Positions 36,192-46,096 of a DNA stretch of 64,000 nucleotides are shown piece after piece. Below the pieces are notes generated by a model. The model ran no database searches. It worked only from the letters and a program-made list of their open reading frames with translations, and was not told where the DNA came from. The stretch covers positions 167,031 to 231,030 of the forward strand of contig NZ_ARQE01000006.1 in NCBI RefSeq assembly GCF_000382705.1. Direction: 5' to 3'. The stretch is from Aureimonas ureilytica DSM 18598 = NBRC 106430. GTDB taxonomy: Bacteria > Pseudomonadota > Alphaproteobacteria > Rhizobiales > Rhizobiaceae. Numbering within the stretch: the stretch's first letter is position 1; every line of letters begins with the position of its first letter. The translations under genes were made by a program, and so were the position numbers.

Positions 36192-36860
36192 ATGAGCCAG
36201 TTCCGGCCGAAATTCATCACCTTCGACTGCTACGGCACGCTGACCAATTTCCAGATGGCGGAAGCCGCACAGGAGATCTACGGCGCGCAGCTGAGCGAAG
36301 AGCGGATGCGCGAGTTCATCAAGAACTTCTCGGCCTACCGACTCGACGAGATTCTCGGCGACTGGAAGCCCTACAACGAAGTGGTGCACAACGCCGTCGA
36401 GCGCACCTGCAAGCGCAATGGCGTCGCCTTCGACCCGGCCGACGCGCGCAAGATCTACGAGAAGGTCCCGAGCTGGGGCCCGCATGCGGACGTGCCGGCG
36501 GGCCTGGCGAAGGTCGCCAAGGAAATCCCGCTCGTGATCCTGTCCAACGCCATGGACGAGCAGATTCCGCACAATGTCGAGAAGCTCGGCGCTCCGTTCC
36601 ACGCCGTGTTCACCGCGCAGCAGGCCCAATCCTACAAGCCGCGCATGCGGGGCTTCGAGTACATGCTCGATCAGCTCAACGCGCGCCCGGAGGACATCCT
36701 CCACGTCTCCTCGTCGTTCCGCTACGATCTGATGACGGCGCACGACCTCGGCATCAAGAACAAGGTCTGGGTCAATCGCGGCCACGAGCCGGCCAACCCC
36801 TATTACGGCTACACCGAGATCAAGGACATCGGCGGACTGCCGGGCGTCGTCGGCCTCTGA
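36192..36860 (+). CDS. haloacid dehalogenase type II-like HAD hydrolase
   Basis: The 222-residue protein has motif I FDCYGTLTNF, matching the D-x-Y-G-T form of L-2-haloacid dehalogenases, then motif II LVILSNAMDEQIP, the lysine segment AQQAQSYKPRMRGFEYML and the HVSSSFRYDLMTAHDLGIKNKVWVNR region. Such enzymes hydrolyse 2-haloacids through an aspartyl ester, but many genomic members have other or unknown substrates. The ATG at 36192 (MSQFRPKF) was chosen from homology and an AAGGA upstream. It is followed after 76 bases by a DAO-type oxidase gene in the same direction. Confidence 0.85.
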   Translation: MSQFRPKFITFDCYGTLTNFQMAEAAQEIYGAQLSEERMREFIKNFSAYRLDEILGDWKPYNEVVHNAVERTCKRNGVAFDPADARKIYEKVPSWGPHADVPAGLAKVAKEIPLVILSNAMDEQIPHNVEKLGAPFHAVFTAQQAQSYKPRMRGFEYMLDQLNARPEDILHVSSSFRYDLMTAHDLGIKNKVWVNRGHEPANPYYGYTEIKDIGGLPGVVGL

Positions 36861-36879
36861 GCCATCCACCGAAGCGCCG

Positions 36880-36905
36880 GCCCGGCGGCCACGCGGCCGC
36901 CGGGC
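36880..36905. repeat. inverted repeat between the HAD and oxidase genes
   Basis: GCCCGGCGGCC (36880-36890) and GGCCGCCGGGC (36895-36905) form a perfect 11-bp stem with a four-base loop. No T run follows, and the downstream gene begins 31 bases later, so it is more likely an mRNA hairpin or partial attenuator than a full terminator. Confidence 0.5.
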
Positions 36906-36936
36906 TCCTCATGGCTCTCAGCCGGGAAACGCACCC

Positions 36937-38214
36937 ATGCAGTTCAAGTCCTACTGGCACGACACGGCCCCTCGTTTCGCAGGCGGGTCTGCGGGTCCCG
37001 TGGAGGGGCATTACGACGTCGCCGTGATCGGCGCCGGCTTCACCGGGCTTTCGGCAGCGCTGCACCTCGCCAAGTCCGGCGTGCGCGTCATCGTGGTCGA
37101 GGGCGGAACGGTCGGCGCGGGCGCGTCCGGGCGCAATGGCGGCCATCTCAACAATGGCATCGCCCACGGCTATGCGAGCGCCAAGGCCCATCTGGGCGCC
37201 GAGCGCGCCAAACAGCTCTACAAGACCTATGACGACGCGGTGGATTCGATCGAACGGATCGTGCGCGAGGAAGGCATCGACTGCAATTTCCGCCGCGCCG
37301 GGAAGCTGAAGCTCGCGTCCAAGCCGGGCCATGTCGCCGCCATCCGCAGCAATTTCGAGCTTGTTCATGCCGAAGTCGATCCCGACACGGCCTTTCTGAG
37401 CCGGGAGGACCTTCGCGCCGAAATCGGCTCCGACGCGTTCCACGGCGCCATGCTCTCCAAGAAGAGCGGCATGATGCATATGGGCCGCTTCGTCGTGGGC
37501 CTCGCCGAGGCCGCCGTGCGCCATGGCGCCGCGATCTACGAGAACGCGGTCGTTTCCGAACGCAGGGTGGAGGACGGCCGCAGCCGGATCGTCACATCGC
37601 GCGGGACGGTCACGGCCCAAACCGTGCTCCTGGCGACGGGCGCCTATACGACCGAAGGCTTCTCGCATTTCCGCCGCCGCATCATTCCGGTCGGCAGCTT
37701 CCTGCTGGCGACGCGCCCGCTGACGCCGGACGAGATCGCGCGCACGCTGCCCGGCAACCGGACCTACGTGACGTCCATGAACATCGGGAATTATTTCCGC
37801 CTCGCGCCGGACGGGCGCCTGATCTTCGGCGGACGCGCCCGATTCTCGACCACGTCCGACCAGACCTCGGACGCGCGCAGCGGCGACATCCTACGGGCGA
37901 GCCTCAAACAGTTCTTCCCCCATCTCGCCGATATCGAGATCGACTATTGCTGGGGTGGGCTCGTGGACATGACGCAGGATCGCTTTCCGCGCGCGGGTTT
38001 CGCAGACGGCATGTGGTTCGCCATGGGCTATTCGGGCCACGGCGCGCAGATGTCGGTGGAGATGGGCCTCATCCTGGCCGACGCGATCCTCGGCCGTGAG
38101 AACCGCAATCCGGTGGACGGTCTCGATTGGCCGACCATCGCCGGCTATTCCGGCAAGCCCTGGTTCCTGCCCATGGTCGGCCTCTACTACAAGATGCTCG
38201 ACAAGATCCGCTGA
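36937..38214 (+). CDS. FAD-dependent oxidoreductase, PuuB/OrdL-like (DAO family)
   Basis: The 425-residue oxidase has the Rossmann motif DVAVIGAGFTGLSAALHLAKSG (about 28-49, split here into its core GAGFTGLSAA), the following VGAGASGRNGGHLNNGIAHG characteristic of gamma-glutamylputrescine-oxidase-like (PuuB/OrdL) proteins, and a C-terminal GYSGHGAQMSVEMGLILADAI. Members oxidise primary or secondary amines, releasing an aldehyde and hydrogen peroxide. It is the second DAO-family gene in the locus and probably acts in the same pathway as the adjacent aminotransferase. The substrate is unassigned. The start is a clean ATG. Confidence 0.88.
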   Translation: MQFKSYWHDTAPRFAGGSAGPVEGHYDVAVIGAGFTGLSAALHLAKSGVRVIVVEGGTVGAGASGRNGGHLNNGIAHGYASAKAHLGAERAKQLYKTYDDAVDSIERIVREEGIDCNFRRAGKLKLASKPGHVAAIRSNFELVHAEVDPDTAFLSREDLRAEIGSDAFHGAMLSKKSGMMHMGRFVVGLAEAAVRHGAAIYENAVVSERRVEDGRSRIVTSRGTVTAQTVLLATGAYTTEGFSHFRRRIIPVGSFLLATRPLTPDEIARTLPGNRTYVTSMNIGNYFRLAPDGRLIFGGRARFSTTSDQTSDARSGDILRASLKQFFPHLADIEIDYCWGGLVDMTQDRFPRAGFADGMWFAMGYSGHGAQMSVEMGLILADAILGRENRNPVDGLDWPTIAGYSGKPWFLPMVGLYYKMLDKIR

Positions 38215-38265
38215 GGGTCATCGGTAGCGCTGCGAGGAAGCCACGCTCGAACCCGGCGGCGTTCA

Positions 38266-38294
38266 GAGCGGCACGAGAGATTTTCGTGCCGCTC
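38266..38294 (+). terminator. stem-loop downstream of the PuuB-like gene
   Basis: GAGCGGCACGA (38266-38276) pairs perfectly with TCGTGCCGCTC (38284-38294), 11 bp with a seven-base loop, starting about 52 bases after the oxidase stop. It lacks a T run, so termination is likely but not certain. Confidence 0.55.
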
Positions 38295-38468
38295 GGCCAG
38301 GCGCTTTGGCCGAACATGTCGAATCGCCCTTCAATTCCAGCGTGAAGTTCCGCGCGCGTTCGGACATTCTCCATCTCGACGAGACATCATGGCGGCTCAT
38401 GCCATCGCGCCGGGCTCCAGCAGCGGCCCGCCCGAATCGACCGACCGGCTGCGGACGGGAAAACGGTA

Positions 38469-39353
38469 GTGGCAAAGTCGGACACGCTGCACTTGCAGTC
38501 CTACGATCTCGCGACGCAGGACATCTCGACGGTGGATCTCAACGCGCTCCACGCGCTGTCCATCAGCGTCGGCTGGCCGCATCGGCAGGTAGACTGGCAA
38601 TTCCTGCGATCCGTGGGTCAAGGCCTCGTGGCGCTGGACGAGATCGGGCGCGTCTTCAGCTCCAGCATGTGGTTCAGCCATGGCGAGGATTGCGCGACGA
38701 TCGGCATGGTCATCACCTCGCCCCGCGTCCAGACCCATGGCGGCGGCCGCTGGATGATGGAACGCATGCTGGACGAATGCGGGGATCGCCGGGTGATCGT
38801 CAATTCCACCCGCGCGGGCTATGCGCTCTACATCTCGCTTGGCTTCGAGTTCCAGGCCGTGGTGCAGCAGATGCAGGGGACGGTGCGCGCCGCCGCGGCC
38901 CTCGCGGCGCTCGGCACGGAGGGTGTCGAGGAGATCACCCCCGCCGAACTCCCCGCCCTCCTCGCCCTCGACCGGGCGGCCTTCGGCTCGGATCGCACCA
39001 ATCTCGTGTCGCGTCTCGCGCCCTTGTCGCGCATTGTCGGCCTGCGCCGCGACGGCGTGTTGCAAGGCTACGCGATGCGACGGGCCTTTGGTCGCGGTCA
39101 GGTTATCGGGCCGATCGTCGCACAGAGCGAAGAGGACGCGATCGCCCTCGCCGCACCGCTCCTTGCCGATCTCGAAGGACGCTTCGCGCGCGTCGACACG
39201 CGCCAGCCCGAAGGGCGCCTCCGGTCGTTCCTCCTGGCGTCCGGTCTTGCGGTGTTCGACACGGTGAGGACCCTCACGCGCGGCGCGCCGCTTCCCAAGG
39301 TCGAGCCCGGCCGGCCCGGCATCTACGGCCTTGCCGCTCAACCGCTGAGCTAG
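38469..39353 (+). CDS. GNAT family N-acetyltransferase, two-domain
   Basis: The 294-residue protein has an N-terminal GNAT domain (about 20-130) with the acetyl-CoA-binding stretch VQTHGGGRWMMERML and GYALYISLGF, followed by a C-terminal domain with AAFGSDRTNLVSRLAPLSR and GYAMRRAFGRGQVIGPIVAQ, resembling the Acetyltransf_18/YitH type. The acceptor substrate is unknown. Translation seems to start at a GTG. Its TAG stop overlaps the TAG of the convergent AraC gene within a palindromic CTAG. It may or may not belong to the amine locus upstream. Confidence 0.82.
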   Translation: MAKSDTLHLQSYDLATQDISTVDLNALHALSISVGWPHRQVDWQFLRSVGQGLVALDEIGRVFSSSMWFSHGEDCATIGMVITSPRVQTHGGGRWMMERMLDECGDRRVIVNSTRAGYALYISLGFEFQAVVQQMQGTVRAAAALAALGTEGVEEITPAELPALLALDRAAFGSDRTNLVSRLAPLSRIVGLRRDGVLQGYAMRRAFGRGQVIGPIVAQSEEDAIALAAPLLADLEGRFARVDTRQPEGRLRSFLLASGLAVFDTVRTLTRGAPLPKVEPGRPGIYGLAAQPLS

Positions 39354-40360
39354 GCTCTCGGCTCGGCGCCGGCCGCACCGCTTTGCGCGGCGCGAAAGAC
39401 GGCCGGCGTCAGGCCGGACCATTTCTGGAAGGCGCGGTAGAAGGCGGTCGGCTCGGCATAGCCGAGCAGCGCGGCGATGTCGGCGATCGTCCGGCCGGGC
39501 CGGGACAGGAGGTCCCGCGCCAGCACGAAGCGCAGTTCGTCGCGGATCAGCGTGAAGCTCTGCCCCTCGTCCCGCAAGCGGCGGCGCAAGGTCGCCGGCG
39601 ACAGGCGCATATCGGCCGCCACGCGATCGAAGTCCGGCCACTCGGCGAGAGGCGTCGCCTGGAGACGGCTGCGCACCCGCGCCGAAACGCTCTGGTCGTG
39701 GCGATAGCCGAGCAGGATGTTCGCGGGCGCGGCCCGCAGGAAAGGGCCGAGCGCCTTATCGTCCCGGATGATCGGCAGCGCCAGATAGGAGGCGTTGAAG
39801 GCGAGCCGGCAGGAAGGCTGGTCGAAGCGCACCGGCGCGCCGAAGAACTGGTGGTAATCCGCTCGGTTTTCCGGCGCGGAACAGGCGAAATCCACCTGCA
39901 GAAGCGGAACGCGCCGACCGATCAGCCAGCACAGAACGCCCAAAAGAATGAGCCAATAAGTTCGATAGGCGAAGGCCGAGCAGGGCGCGCCTCGGGTCCG
40001 CAAGAGGATCTCGGCCTGTCCGCCGCGATGGTGAAGCTCGCCGGTCGGGTCGTCCAGCACGATCTCCAAGAAGCGCAGCGCACGCCGCAGCGCCTGTTCC
40101 AGGCTCCGCGCGCTCAGCACGCTGTGACACAGGAGCTTGAAGCTGCCGGGCCGCATCGGGCGCGCGCCATTGCCGAAGAATTCGTCCTGGAGGACGTCCG
40201 CGATCCGCAGCCAGAGCGTGCCATATTGAAGGTTGGAGACCGGAGCCGTCACGGGAAAGGCAAGCCCTAGTTCGGCCAGCACCGGCGCCGGATCGATCCC
40301 GGCGCGACGCAAGCTGTCGAGCGCGTCCTCCACGAAGCCGGGCGAAATCATCCGTCGCAT
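39350..40360 (-). CDS. AraC family transcriptional regulator
   Basis: A regulator of about 336 residues with an N-terminal 'arabinose_bd'-type ligand domain, as in OruR/ArgR-like AraC proteins, and a C-terminal helix-turn-helix pair: VAADMRLSPATLRRRLRDEG and IADIAALLGYAEPTAFYRAFQKW, ending LTPAVFR. Several ATGs near 40351-40429 could be the start; MRRMISPGF at 40360 was chosen from usual family length without a decisive ribosome binding site. It is divergent from the acyl-CoA catabolic operon, which it probably controls. Confidence 0.85.
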   Translation of the reverse strand: MRRMISPGFVEDALDSLRRAGIDPAPVLAELGLAFPVTAPVSNLQYGTLWLRIADVLQDEFFGNGARPMRPGSFKLLCHSVLSARSLEQALRRALRFLEIVLDDPTGELHHRGGQAEILLRTRGAPCSAFAYRTYWLILLGVLCWLIGRRVPLLQVDFACSAPENRADYHQFFGAPVRFDQPSCRLAFNASYLALPIIRDDKALGPFLRAAPANILLGYRHDQSVSARVRSRLQATPLAEWPDFDRVAADMRLSPATLRRRLRDEGQSFTLIRDELRFVLARDLLSRPGRTIADIAALLGYAEPTAFYRAFQKWSGLTPAVFRAAQSGAAGAEPRA

Positions 40361-40491
40361 GATCCGCCCGTCCCTCTGGCAAATCCGATCAGGCATCGTG
40401 ACCGTATGGGCCATTGTACGCCAGTCCAAAACGGATAGCGTCGGGGCGATCCCATGGAGGCGTCCAACGGACGGGGATCAGGGAGGAACGG

Positions 40492-42156
40492 ATGCCAATC
40501 CCATCTGCGACCGCTGCGGTGCCGGACTACGCCCACGAATACGAAAACTTCCGGCTGGAAGACGCGAGCGCCCGGCTCGCGGGCGATCTCGACGAGGCCA
40601 TCAATGCCTGTGTGGAATGCTGCGACCGACATGTCGGCGGCGAGCGGGTCGCGCTGCGCTGCCTGTCGTCCGACGAGACCCTGCGCGAAGTCACGTTCGA
40701 GGAACTGCGGGACCTGTCGGCGCGGGCCGCGACCGTGTTCCGGGCCGCCGGCATCGGCCCCGGCGACGTCGTCTCCGGCCTTCTGCCGAGGACGCCCGAA
40801 CTCGTGGTCGCGATCCTCGGCGCATGGCGGCTTGGCGCGGTCTACCAGCCGCTGTTCACGGCCTTCGGGCCGAAGGCGATCGAGCACCGACTGGGCTTGA
40901 GCGGGGCAAAACTCGTCGTCACCAATCCGGCCAACCGCTCCAAGCTCAAGGGGATCGCGGGCGCGTTTCGCGTCGCGACCGTGGCGGAGCCCGGTGCGGT
41001 CCCGCCCGGCGATCTCGATTTCCGCAATGAGCTCGCCGCCGCCGAGCCCACGACGGCGCCGGTGATGCGCCGGGGCGACGATCTCTTCATGCTCATGTCG
41101 ACCTCCGGCACGACGGGCCATGCCAAGGGCGTGCCCGTGCCGCTGAAGGCGCTGAACGCCTTTTCCGCCTATATGCGCTACGCGATCGACCTGCGCGAAG
41201 ACGACACTTTCTGGAACATCGCCGATCCGGGCTGGGCCTACGGGCTCTATTACGCAATCACCGGACCGCTGATGCTCGGGCGAGTGACGATCCTCTACGA
41301 GGGCGGGTTCACGGCGGAGAGCACCTATCGCATCGTCCGGCGCATGGGCGTCACCAATCTCGCCGGCTCGCCCACGGCCTATCGCCTTCTCGTGGCAGCC
41401 GGGCCGAGGGCGGCGGAGCCTGTGAAGGGGCGCCTGCGCGTGTGCAGCAGCGCCGGCGAGCCGCTGAACCCGGAAGTCTTCCGCTGGTTCGCCGAACATT
41501 TGGCGGTGCCGATCCACGACCATTACGGGCAGACCGAGAACGGCATGATGGTGAACAACCACCATGGCCTGACCCATCCCGTGCGGCCGGGCTCGGCGGG
41601 CTTCCCGATGCCGGGCTATCGCATGGCGGTTCTGGACGAGGCGGGCCGCGAACTCGGGCCGAACCAGCCCGGCGTTCTGGCGGTCGATATCGCGCATTCG
41701 CCGCTTCTCTGGTTCCGGGGCTATCTGAACCAGGACACGCCGGCCATCGGCGGAGGCTATTATCGCACCGGCGACACGGTGGAACTCGAGCCCGATGGCT
41801 CGGTCAGCTTCATCGGCCGCTCCGACGACCTCATCACCTCGTCCGGCTACCGCATCGGCCCGTTCGACGTGGAAAGCGCGCTGATCGAGCATCCGGCCGT
41901 GGTGGAAACCGCGGTGATCGGCGTTCCCGATCCCGACCGCACGGAGATCGTCAAAGCCTTCGTGGTTCTCGCCGACGGGTTCGACGGTTCCCCGGCGCTC
42001 GCCGAGGAACTGGCGCAGCATGTCAAGACGCGCCTCTCGGCGCACGCCTATCCGCGCGCCGTCGAGTTTCTGGACGAATTGCCAAAGACGCCGAGCGGCA
42101 AGATCCAGCGCTTCGTTCTGCGCAAGGCCGAGATCGAACGGCTCGGCCGCGCATGA
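40492..42156 (+). CDS. AMP-binding acyl-CoA synthetase (short/medium chain)
   Basis: The 554-residue ANL-superfamily enzyme activates a carboxylic acid to its acyl-CoA using ATP. Motifs are [15 protein letters not shown] (phosphate loop), YGQTENG (A5), [14 protein letters not shown] (A7) and the catalytic lysine motif [15 protein letters not shown] at the C-terminus. GGGAGGAACGG before the ATG at 40492 settles the start; the frame is open upstream. It heads a six-gene operon for acyl-CoA oxidation. Its sequence is acetyl/propionyl-CoA-synthetase-like, so a short or branched acid is the likely substrate. Confidence 0.9.
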   Translation: MPIPSATAAVPDYAHEYENFRLEDASARLAGDLDEAINACVECCDRHVGGERVALRCLSSDETLREVTFEELRDLSARAATVFRAAGIGPGDVVSGLLPRTPELVVAILGAWRLGAVYQPLFTAFGPKAIEHRLGLSGAKLVVTNPANRSKLKGIAGAFRVATVAEPGAVPPGDLDFRNELAAAEPTTAPVMRRGDDLFMLMSTSGTTGHAKGVPVPLKALNAFSAYMRYAIDLREDDTFWNIADPGWAYGLYYAITGPLMLGRVTILYEGGFTAESTYRIVRRMGVTNLAGSPTAYRLLVAAGPRAAEPVKGRLRVCSSAGEPLNPEVFRWFAEHLAVPIHDHYGQTENGMMVNNHHGLTHPVRPGSAGFPMPGYRMAVLDEAGRELGPNQPGVLAVDIAHSPLLWFRGYLNQDTPAIGGGYYRTGDTVELEPDGSVSFIGRSDDLITSSGYRIGPFDVESALIEHPAVVETAVIGVPDPDRTEIVKAFVVLADGFDGSPALAEELAQHVKTRLSAHAYPRAVEFLDELPKTPSGKIQRFVLRKAEIERLGRA

Positions 42157-42166
42157 GGAGGCACGG

Positions 42167-42934
42167 ATGATCATCACCGACAGCGTCTTCCTCGTCACCG
42201 GCGCCGGTTCCGGCCTCGGCGCGGGCGTCGCCGCCATGGCGATCGCCGCCGGCGCGCGGGTTCTTCTCGCCGATATCAATCAGTCAGCGGTCGAGGCCGT
42301 CGCGGCGGGCCTCGGGCCGAACGCGCGGGCCTGCCGGGTGGACGTGACGCGCGAAGACGAGGGCATGGCCGCCGTGAAGTCGGCGCTCGACGCCTTCGGG
42401 CGGATCGACGTGCTCGTGAACTGCGCCGGCATCGTGCCCGGCCAGCGGATCGTCGGGCGCGAGGGGCCCCACGATCTCGATCTCTTCACGCGGGTCGTCG
42501 CCGTCAATCTGATCGGCACGTTCAACATGCTCCGCCTCTGCGCCGACGCGATGGCGAAGCAGGACCCCAATGAGGCGGGCGAGCGAGGCGTGATCGTCAA
42601 CACCGCCTCGGTCGCCGCCTTCGAAGGGCAGATCGGGCAGGCCGCCTATGCCGCGTCCAAGGGCGGCGTCGCGGCGATGACGCTGCCGGCCGCGCGCGAT
42701 CTGGCGCGACACGGCATCCGCGTCGTGTCGATCGCGCCCGGCATGTTCGAAACGCCGATGGTGGCCGGCATGCCGCAGGAGGTGCAGGACACGCTCGGCG
42801 CCTCCGTCCCCTTCCCGGCCCGCTTCGGCCAGCCATCGGAATACGCCGCGCTGGTGCGCCATATCGTGGAAAATCCGATGTTGAACGGCGAGGTCATCCG
42901 CCTCGACGGCGCGCTGCGCATGCCGCCGCGCTGA
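42167..42934 (+). CDS. SDR-family 3-hydroxyacyl-CoA dehydrogenase (type 2 / HSD17B10-like)
   Basis: The 255-residue short-chain dehydrogenase has [15 protein letters not shown] (NAD binding), D-x-D region after about 60 residues, [10 protein letters not shown], the catalytic serine in VNTASVAAF and the Y-x3-K pair in AAYAASKGG. The long internal segment and the C-terminal [20 protein letters not shown] agree with the mitochondrial type 2 hydroxyacyl-CoA dehydrogenase group that oxidises 2-methyl-3-hydroxybutyryl-CoA in isoleucine degradation. The ATG at 42167 follows GAGGAGG. It is ten bases downstream of the synthetase gene. Confidence 0.87.
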   Translation: MIITDSVFLVTGAGSGLGAGVAAMAIAAGARVLLADINQSAVEAVAAGLGPNARACRVDVTREDEGMAAVKSALDAFGRIDVLVNCAGIVPGQRIVGREGPHDLDLFTRVVAVNLIGTFNMLRLCADAMAKQDPNEAGERGVIVNTASVAAFEGQIGQAAYAASKGGVAAMTLPAARDLARHGIRVVSIAPGMFETPMVAGMPQEVQDTLGASVPFPARFGQPSEYAALVRHIVENPMLNGEVIRLDGALRMPPR

Positions 42935-42973
42935 GAGCCCGCCCGCAGTATCGAGACAGGAAGGAAACCGAGG

Positions 42974-44164
42974 ATGAGCGAACGCGATCCGGTGGTCATC
43001 GTGTCGGCCGCGCGAACCGCCATGGGCGGCTTCATGGGCGCCCTGTCGGGCCTGCCGAGCGCCGATCTCGGCGCGGCGGCCATCGCCGGCACGCTCCAGC
43101 GCGCAGGGCTCGCGCCGGATGCCGTGTCGGAGGTCGTGATGGGCTGCGTCCTCACGGCCGGCCAGGGCCAGGCGCCCGCGCGCCAGGCCGCGCTCGGCGC
43201 CGGCCTGCCGCTCGGCACGGGCGCGACCACGGTCAACAAGATGTGCGGCTCGGGCATGAAGGCGGCGATGCTCGCGCATGACCTGCTCCTCGCCGGCTCG
43301 GCCGACATCGTGGTGGCCGGCGGCATGGAGAGCATGTCGAACGCCCCGCATCTCCTGCCCCGGATGCGCGTCGGCCAGCGCATGGGCCATTCCGAAGTGA
43401 TCGACCACATGTTCTGCGACGGGCTGGAGGACGCCTATGATCGCGGCCGGCTCATGGGCACGTTCGCCGAGGATTGCGCCGAGAGCTATCAGTTCACCCG
43501 CGAGGCGCAGGACGCCTATGCCCTCGCCTCCCTCGCCCGCGCGCAGGCCGCGATCGCGGAAGGTCGGTTCGCGAGCGAGATCGTGCCGGTCGATGCCCCA
43601 TCCGGCCGCGCGACGCTCCGTGTCGAGGAAGACGAGCAGCCCGGCAAGGCGCGGCCCGACAAGATCCCGACGCTGCGCCCCGCCTTTCGCGACGGCGGCA
43701 CGGTGACGGCGGCCAACGCCTCCTCCATTTCGGACGGCGCGGCGGCGCTTCTCCTGATGCGCGCCTCGCAGGCCGAGCGGCGGGGACTGACGCCTCAGGC
43801 ACGGCTCGTCGGCCATGCGACATTCGCCGACAAGCCCGCGCTGTTTCCGACGGCTCCCGTCGGCGCGCTGCGCCGCTTGAGCGAGCGCACGGGCTGGGCG
43901 CTCGGCGATGTCGATCTCTTCGAGGTCAACGAGGCTTTCGCCGTGGTGGCGCTGGCGGCGATGCGCGACCTCTCGCTTCCGCACGATAAGGTGAACGTGA
44001 ACGGCGGCGCCTGCGCGCTCGGCCATCCGATCGGCGCATCGGGCGCGCGCATTCTCGTGACGCTCCTCGCCGCCCTGCGGGATCGCGGGCTGGAACGCGG
44101 CATGGCCTCCGTATGCATCGGCGGCGGCGAGGCGACGGCCGTCGCGATCGAGAGGATGCACTGA
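42974..44164 (+). CDS. acetyl-CoA C-acyltransferase (thiolase)
   Basis: The 396-residue thiolase cleaves 3-ketoacyl-CoA with CoA. The catalytic residues are all present: nucleophilic C91 in [12 protein letters not shown]351 in [13 protein letters not shown] and C381 in CIGGGEA. It is an acetyl-CoA acetyltransferase-like degradative thiolase, and its position after the HSD17B10-like dehydrogenase suggests 2-methylacetoacetyl-CoA or a related beta-ketoacyl-CoA as substrate. Its TGA overlaps by one base the ATG of the acyl-CoA dehydrogenase gene. Confidence 0.93.
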   Translation: MSERDPVVIVSAARTAMGGFMGALSGLPSADLGAAAIAGTLQRAGLAPDAVSEVVMGCVLTAGQGQAPARQAALGAGLPLGTGATTVNKMCGSGMKAAMLAHDLLLAGSADIVVAGGMESMSNAPHLLPRMRVGQRMGHSEVIDHMFCDGLEDAYDRGRLMGTFAEDCAESYQFTREAQDAYALASLARAQAAIAEGRFASEIVPVDAPSGRATLRVEEDEQPGKARPDKIPTLRPAFRDGGTVTAANASSISDGAAALLLMRASQAERRGLTPQARLVGHATFADKPALFPTAPVGALRRLSERTGWALGDVDLFEVNEAFAVVALAAMRDLSLPHDKVNVNGGACALGHPIGASGARILVTLLAALRDRGLERGMASVCIGGGEATAVAIERMH

Positions 44165-45291
44165 TGCTTTTGACCGATCTTCAGACGCAGATCCGCGACG
44201 CCGCCCGGGATTTTGCGCAGGAGCGGCTAGCGCCCGGTGCAGCCCTGCGCGACCGGGAAAGCCGCTTCCCGCGCGACGAGCTTCGCGAGATGGGCGAACT
44301 CGGCTTTCTCGGAATGCTGGTGTCAGAGGACTATGGCGGCTCGGACGCCGGAACCGTCGCCTATGCGCTGGCGCTGGAAGAGATCGCGGCGGCGGACGGT
44401 GCCTGTTCCACCATCGTCTCGGTTCATTCCTCGGTCGGCTGCGTTCCGATCCTGCGCTTTGGCACGGACGAGCAGAAGGCGCGCTTTCTGCCCAAACTCG
44501 CGTCCGGCGAATGGATCGGCGGTTTCGCGCTGACCGAGGCGCAGGCCGGCTCGGACGCCTCGGCGCTGCGCACCCGCGCCCGGCGCGAGGGCGATCATTA
44601 CGTGATCGACGGCTCCAAGCAGTTCATCACTTCCGGCCGCAACGGCCAGATGGTGATCGTCTTCGCCGTGACCGATCCCGATGCGGGCAAGAAGGGCATT
44701 TCCGCCTTCATCGTACCGACCGACACGCCGGGCTACGAGGTCGTCACCGTCGAGCACAAGCTCGGGCTGCACAGTTCGGACACCTGCGCCCTCGCCTTCG
44801 ACGGGATGCGCATTCCCGCCGAGAACCGGCTCGGCGCGGAAGGCGAAGGCTACCGGATCGCGCTCGCCAATCTGGAGGGCGGGCGCATCGGCATCGCCGC
44901 GCAGGCCGTCGGCATGGCGCGCGCCGCCTTCGAGGCCGCGACGCGCTATGCCAAGGAGCGGCAGAGCTTCGGTAAGACGATCATCGAGCATCAGGCGGTC
45001 GGCTTCTCGCTGGCCGACATGGCGACGCAGATCGCGGCCGCGCGCCAGCTCGTTCTCCATGCCGCCGCGCTCAAGGAAGCCGGCCAGCCCTGTTTGCAGG
45101 AGGCCTCCATGGCCAAGCTCTTCGCCTCCGAAATGGCGGAGAAGGTCTGCTCGGCGGCGATCCAGGTCCATGGCGGCTATGGCTATCTAGCCGACTATCC
45201 GGTGGAGCGCATCTATCGCGACGTTCGCATCTGTCAGATCTACGAGGGCACGAGCGAGGTGCAGCGCCTCGTGATCGCCCGCGCGCTTTGA
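44164..45291 (+). CDS. acyl-CoA dehydrogenase (short/branched chain)
   Basis: The 375-residue flavoprotein introduces the alpha-beta double bond into an acyl-CoA. Motifs include [19 protein letters not shown] (FAD/substrate), [21 protein letters not shown] and [22 protein letters not shown], with the catalytic glutamate E361 in YEGTSEVQ, the position used by short-chain, isobutyryl- and 2-methylbutyryl-CoA dehydrogenases. MLLTDLQTQ at 44164 is the start, overlapping the thiolase stop (TGATG). Together with its neighbours it fits oxidation of a branched acyl-CoA. Confidence 0.92.
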   Translation: MLLTDLQTQIRDAARDFAQERLAPGAALRDRESRFPRDELREMGELGFLGMLVSEDYGGSDAGTVAYALALEEIAAADGACSTIVSVHSSVGCVPILRFGTDEQKARFLPKLASGEWIGGFALTEAQAGSDASALRTRARREGDHYVIDGSKQFITSGRNGQMVIVFAVTDPDAGKKGISAFIVPTDTPGYEVVTVEHKLGLHSSDTCALAFDGMRIPAENRLGAEGEGYRIALANLEGGRIGIAAQAVGMARAAFEAATRYAKERQSFGKTIIEHQAVGFSLADMATQIAAARQLVLHAAALKEAGQPCLQEASMAKLFASEMAEKVCSAAIQVHGGYGYLADYPVERIYRDVRICQIYEGTSEVQRLVIARAL

Positions 45292-45301
45292 GGAGAGTTC
45301 C

Positions 45302-46096
45302 ATGCCGAATCTGATCGAGATCACGCGCGAGGGCCGGGTCGCCCTCGTCCGGCTGAACCGCCCCGCGCAACTCAATGCGCTGAACCTCGCCCTCGCGGAA
45401 GAACTCGTCGCGGCCACCGAAGCGCTCGCCGCCGACCGGAGCGTCGGCGCCATGGTTCTGACCGGCTCGGACAAGGCCTTCGCCGCCGGAGCCGACATCG
45501 CGGAGATGGCCGACAAGAGCGCCGAGGACATGGTGGAGCGCGACTTCTTCGCGATCTGGGACCGCTTCGCCGCCGCCCGCATCCCGAAGATCGCGGCGGT
45601 GAACGGCTATGCGCTCGGCGGCGGCTGCGAGGTCGTGATGATGTGCGATTTCGCCATTGCCGGCGAAGGCGCGCGCTTCGGCCAGCCCGAGGTGCGGCTC
45701 GGCGTCATCGCCGGCATGGGCGGAACGCAGCGCATGACCCGGCTGATCGGCCGCTCGCTCGCCATGGATCTGCATCTGACCGGGCGCACCATGCGGGCGG
45801 ACGAAGCGCTGCGCGCAGGGCTCGTGGCCCGCGTCGTGCCGGACGCCGAGGTCGTGTCCACCGCCATGGCGGCGGCGGCCGAGATCGCCGCCCATTCCCG
45901 CGCGGCGGTGCGCCTTGCGCGAGAGGCCGTGGCGAAGGCCGAGGAACTGCCGCTCGGCGAGGGCGTGCGCTACGAGCGCGCCCTGTTCCACCGCCTCTTC
46001 GGCACGAAGGACCAGCGCGAGGGCATGGCGGCCTTCCTGGAAAAGCGCCCTGCCCGGTTCCACGAGCCGGACGAGGCGGCGGAGCGCGGGGCATGA
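45302..46096 (+). CDS. enoyl-CoA hydratase
   Basis: The 264-residue crotonase-fold protein carries both catalytic glutamates of classical enoyl-CoA hydratases: E110 in ALGGGCEV and E130 in GQPEVRLG. It also has the oxyanion-hole segments AGADIAEM and GYALGGG. It would hydrate the product of the neighbouring acyl-CoA dehydrogenase to a 3-hydroxyacyl-CoA. Its stop overlaps the start of the following crotonase-fold gene in an ATGA. A GAGGAG just upstream of the ATG supports the start. Confidence 0.94.
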   Translation: MPNLIEITREGRVALVRLNRPAQLNALNLALAEELVAATEALAADRSVGAMVLTGSDKAFAAGADIAEMADKSAEDMVERDFFAIWDRFAAARIPKIAAVNGYALGGGCEVVMMCDFAIAGEGARFGQPEVRLGVIAGMGGTQRMTRLIGRSLAMDLHLTGRTMRADEALRAGLVARVVPDAEVVSTAMAAAAEIAAHSRAAVRLAREAVAKAEELPLGEGVRYERALFHRLFGTKDQREGMAAFLEKRPARFHEPDEAAERGA

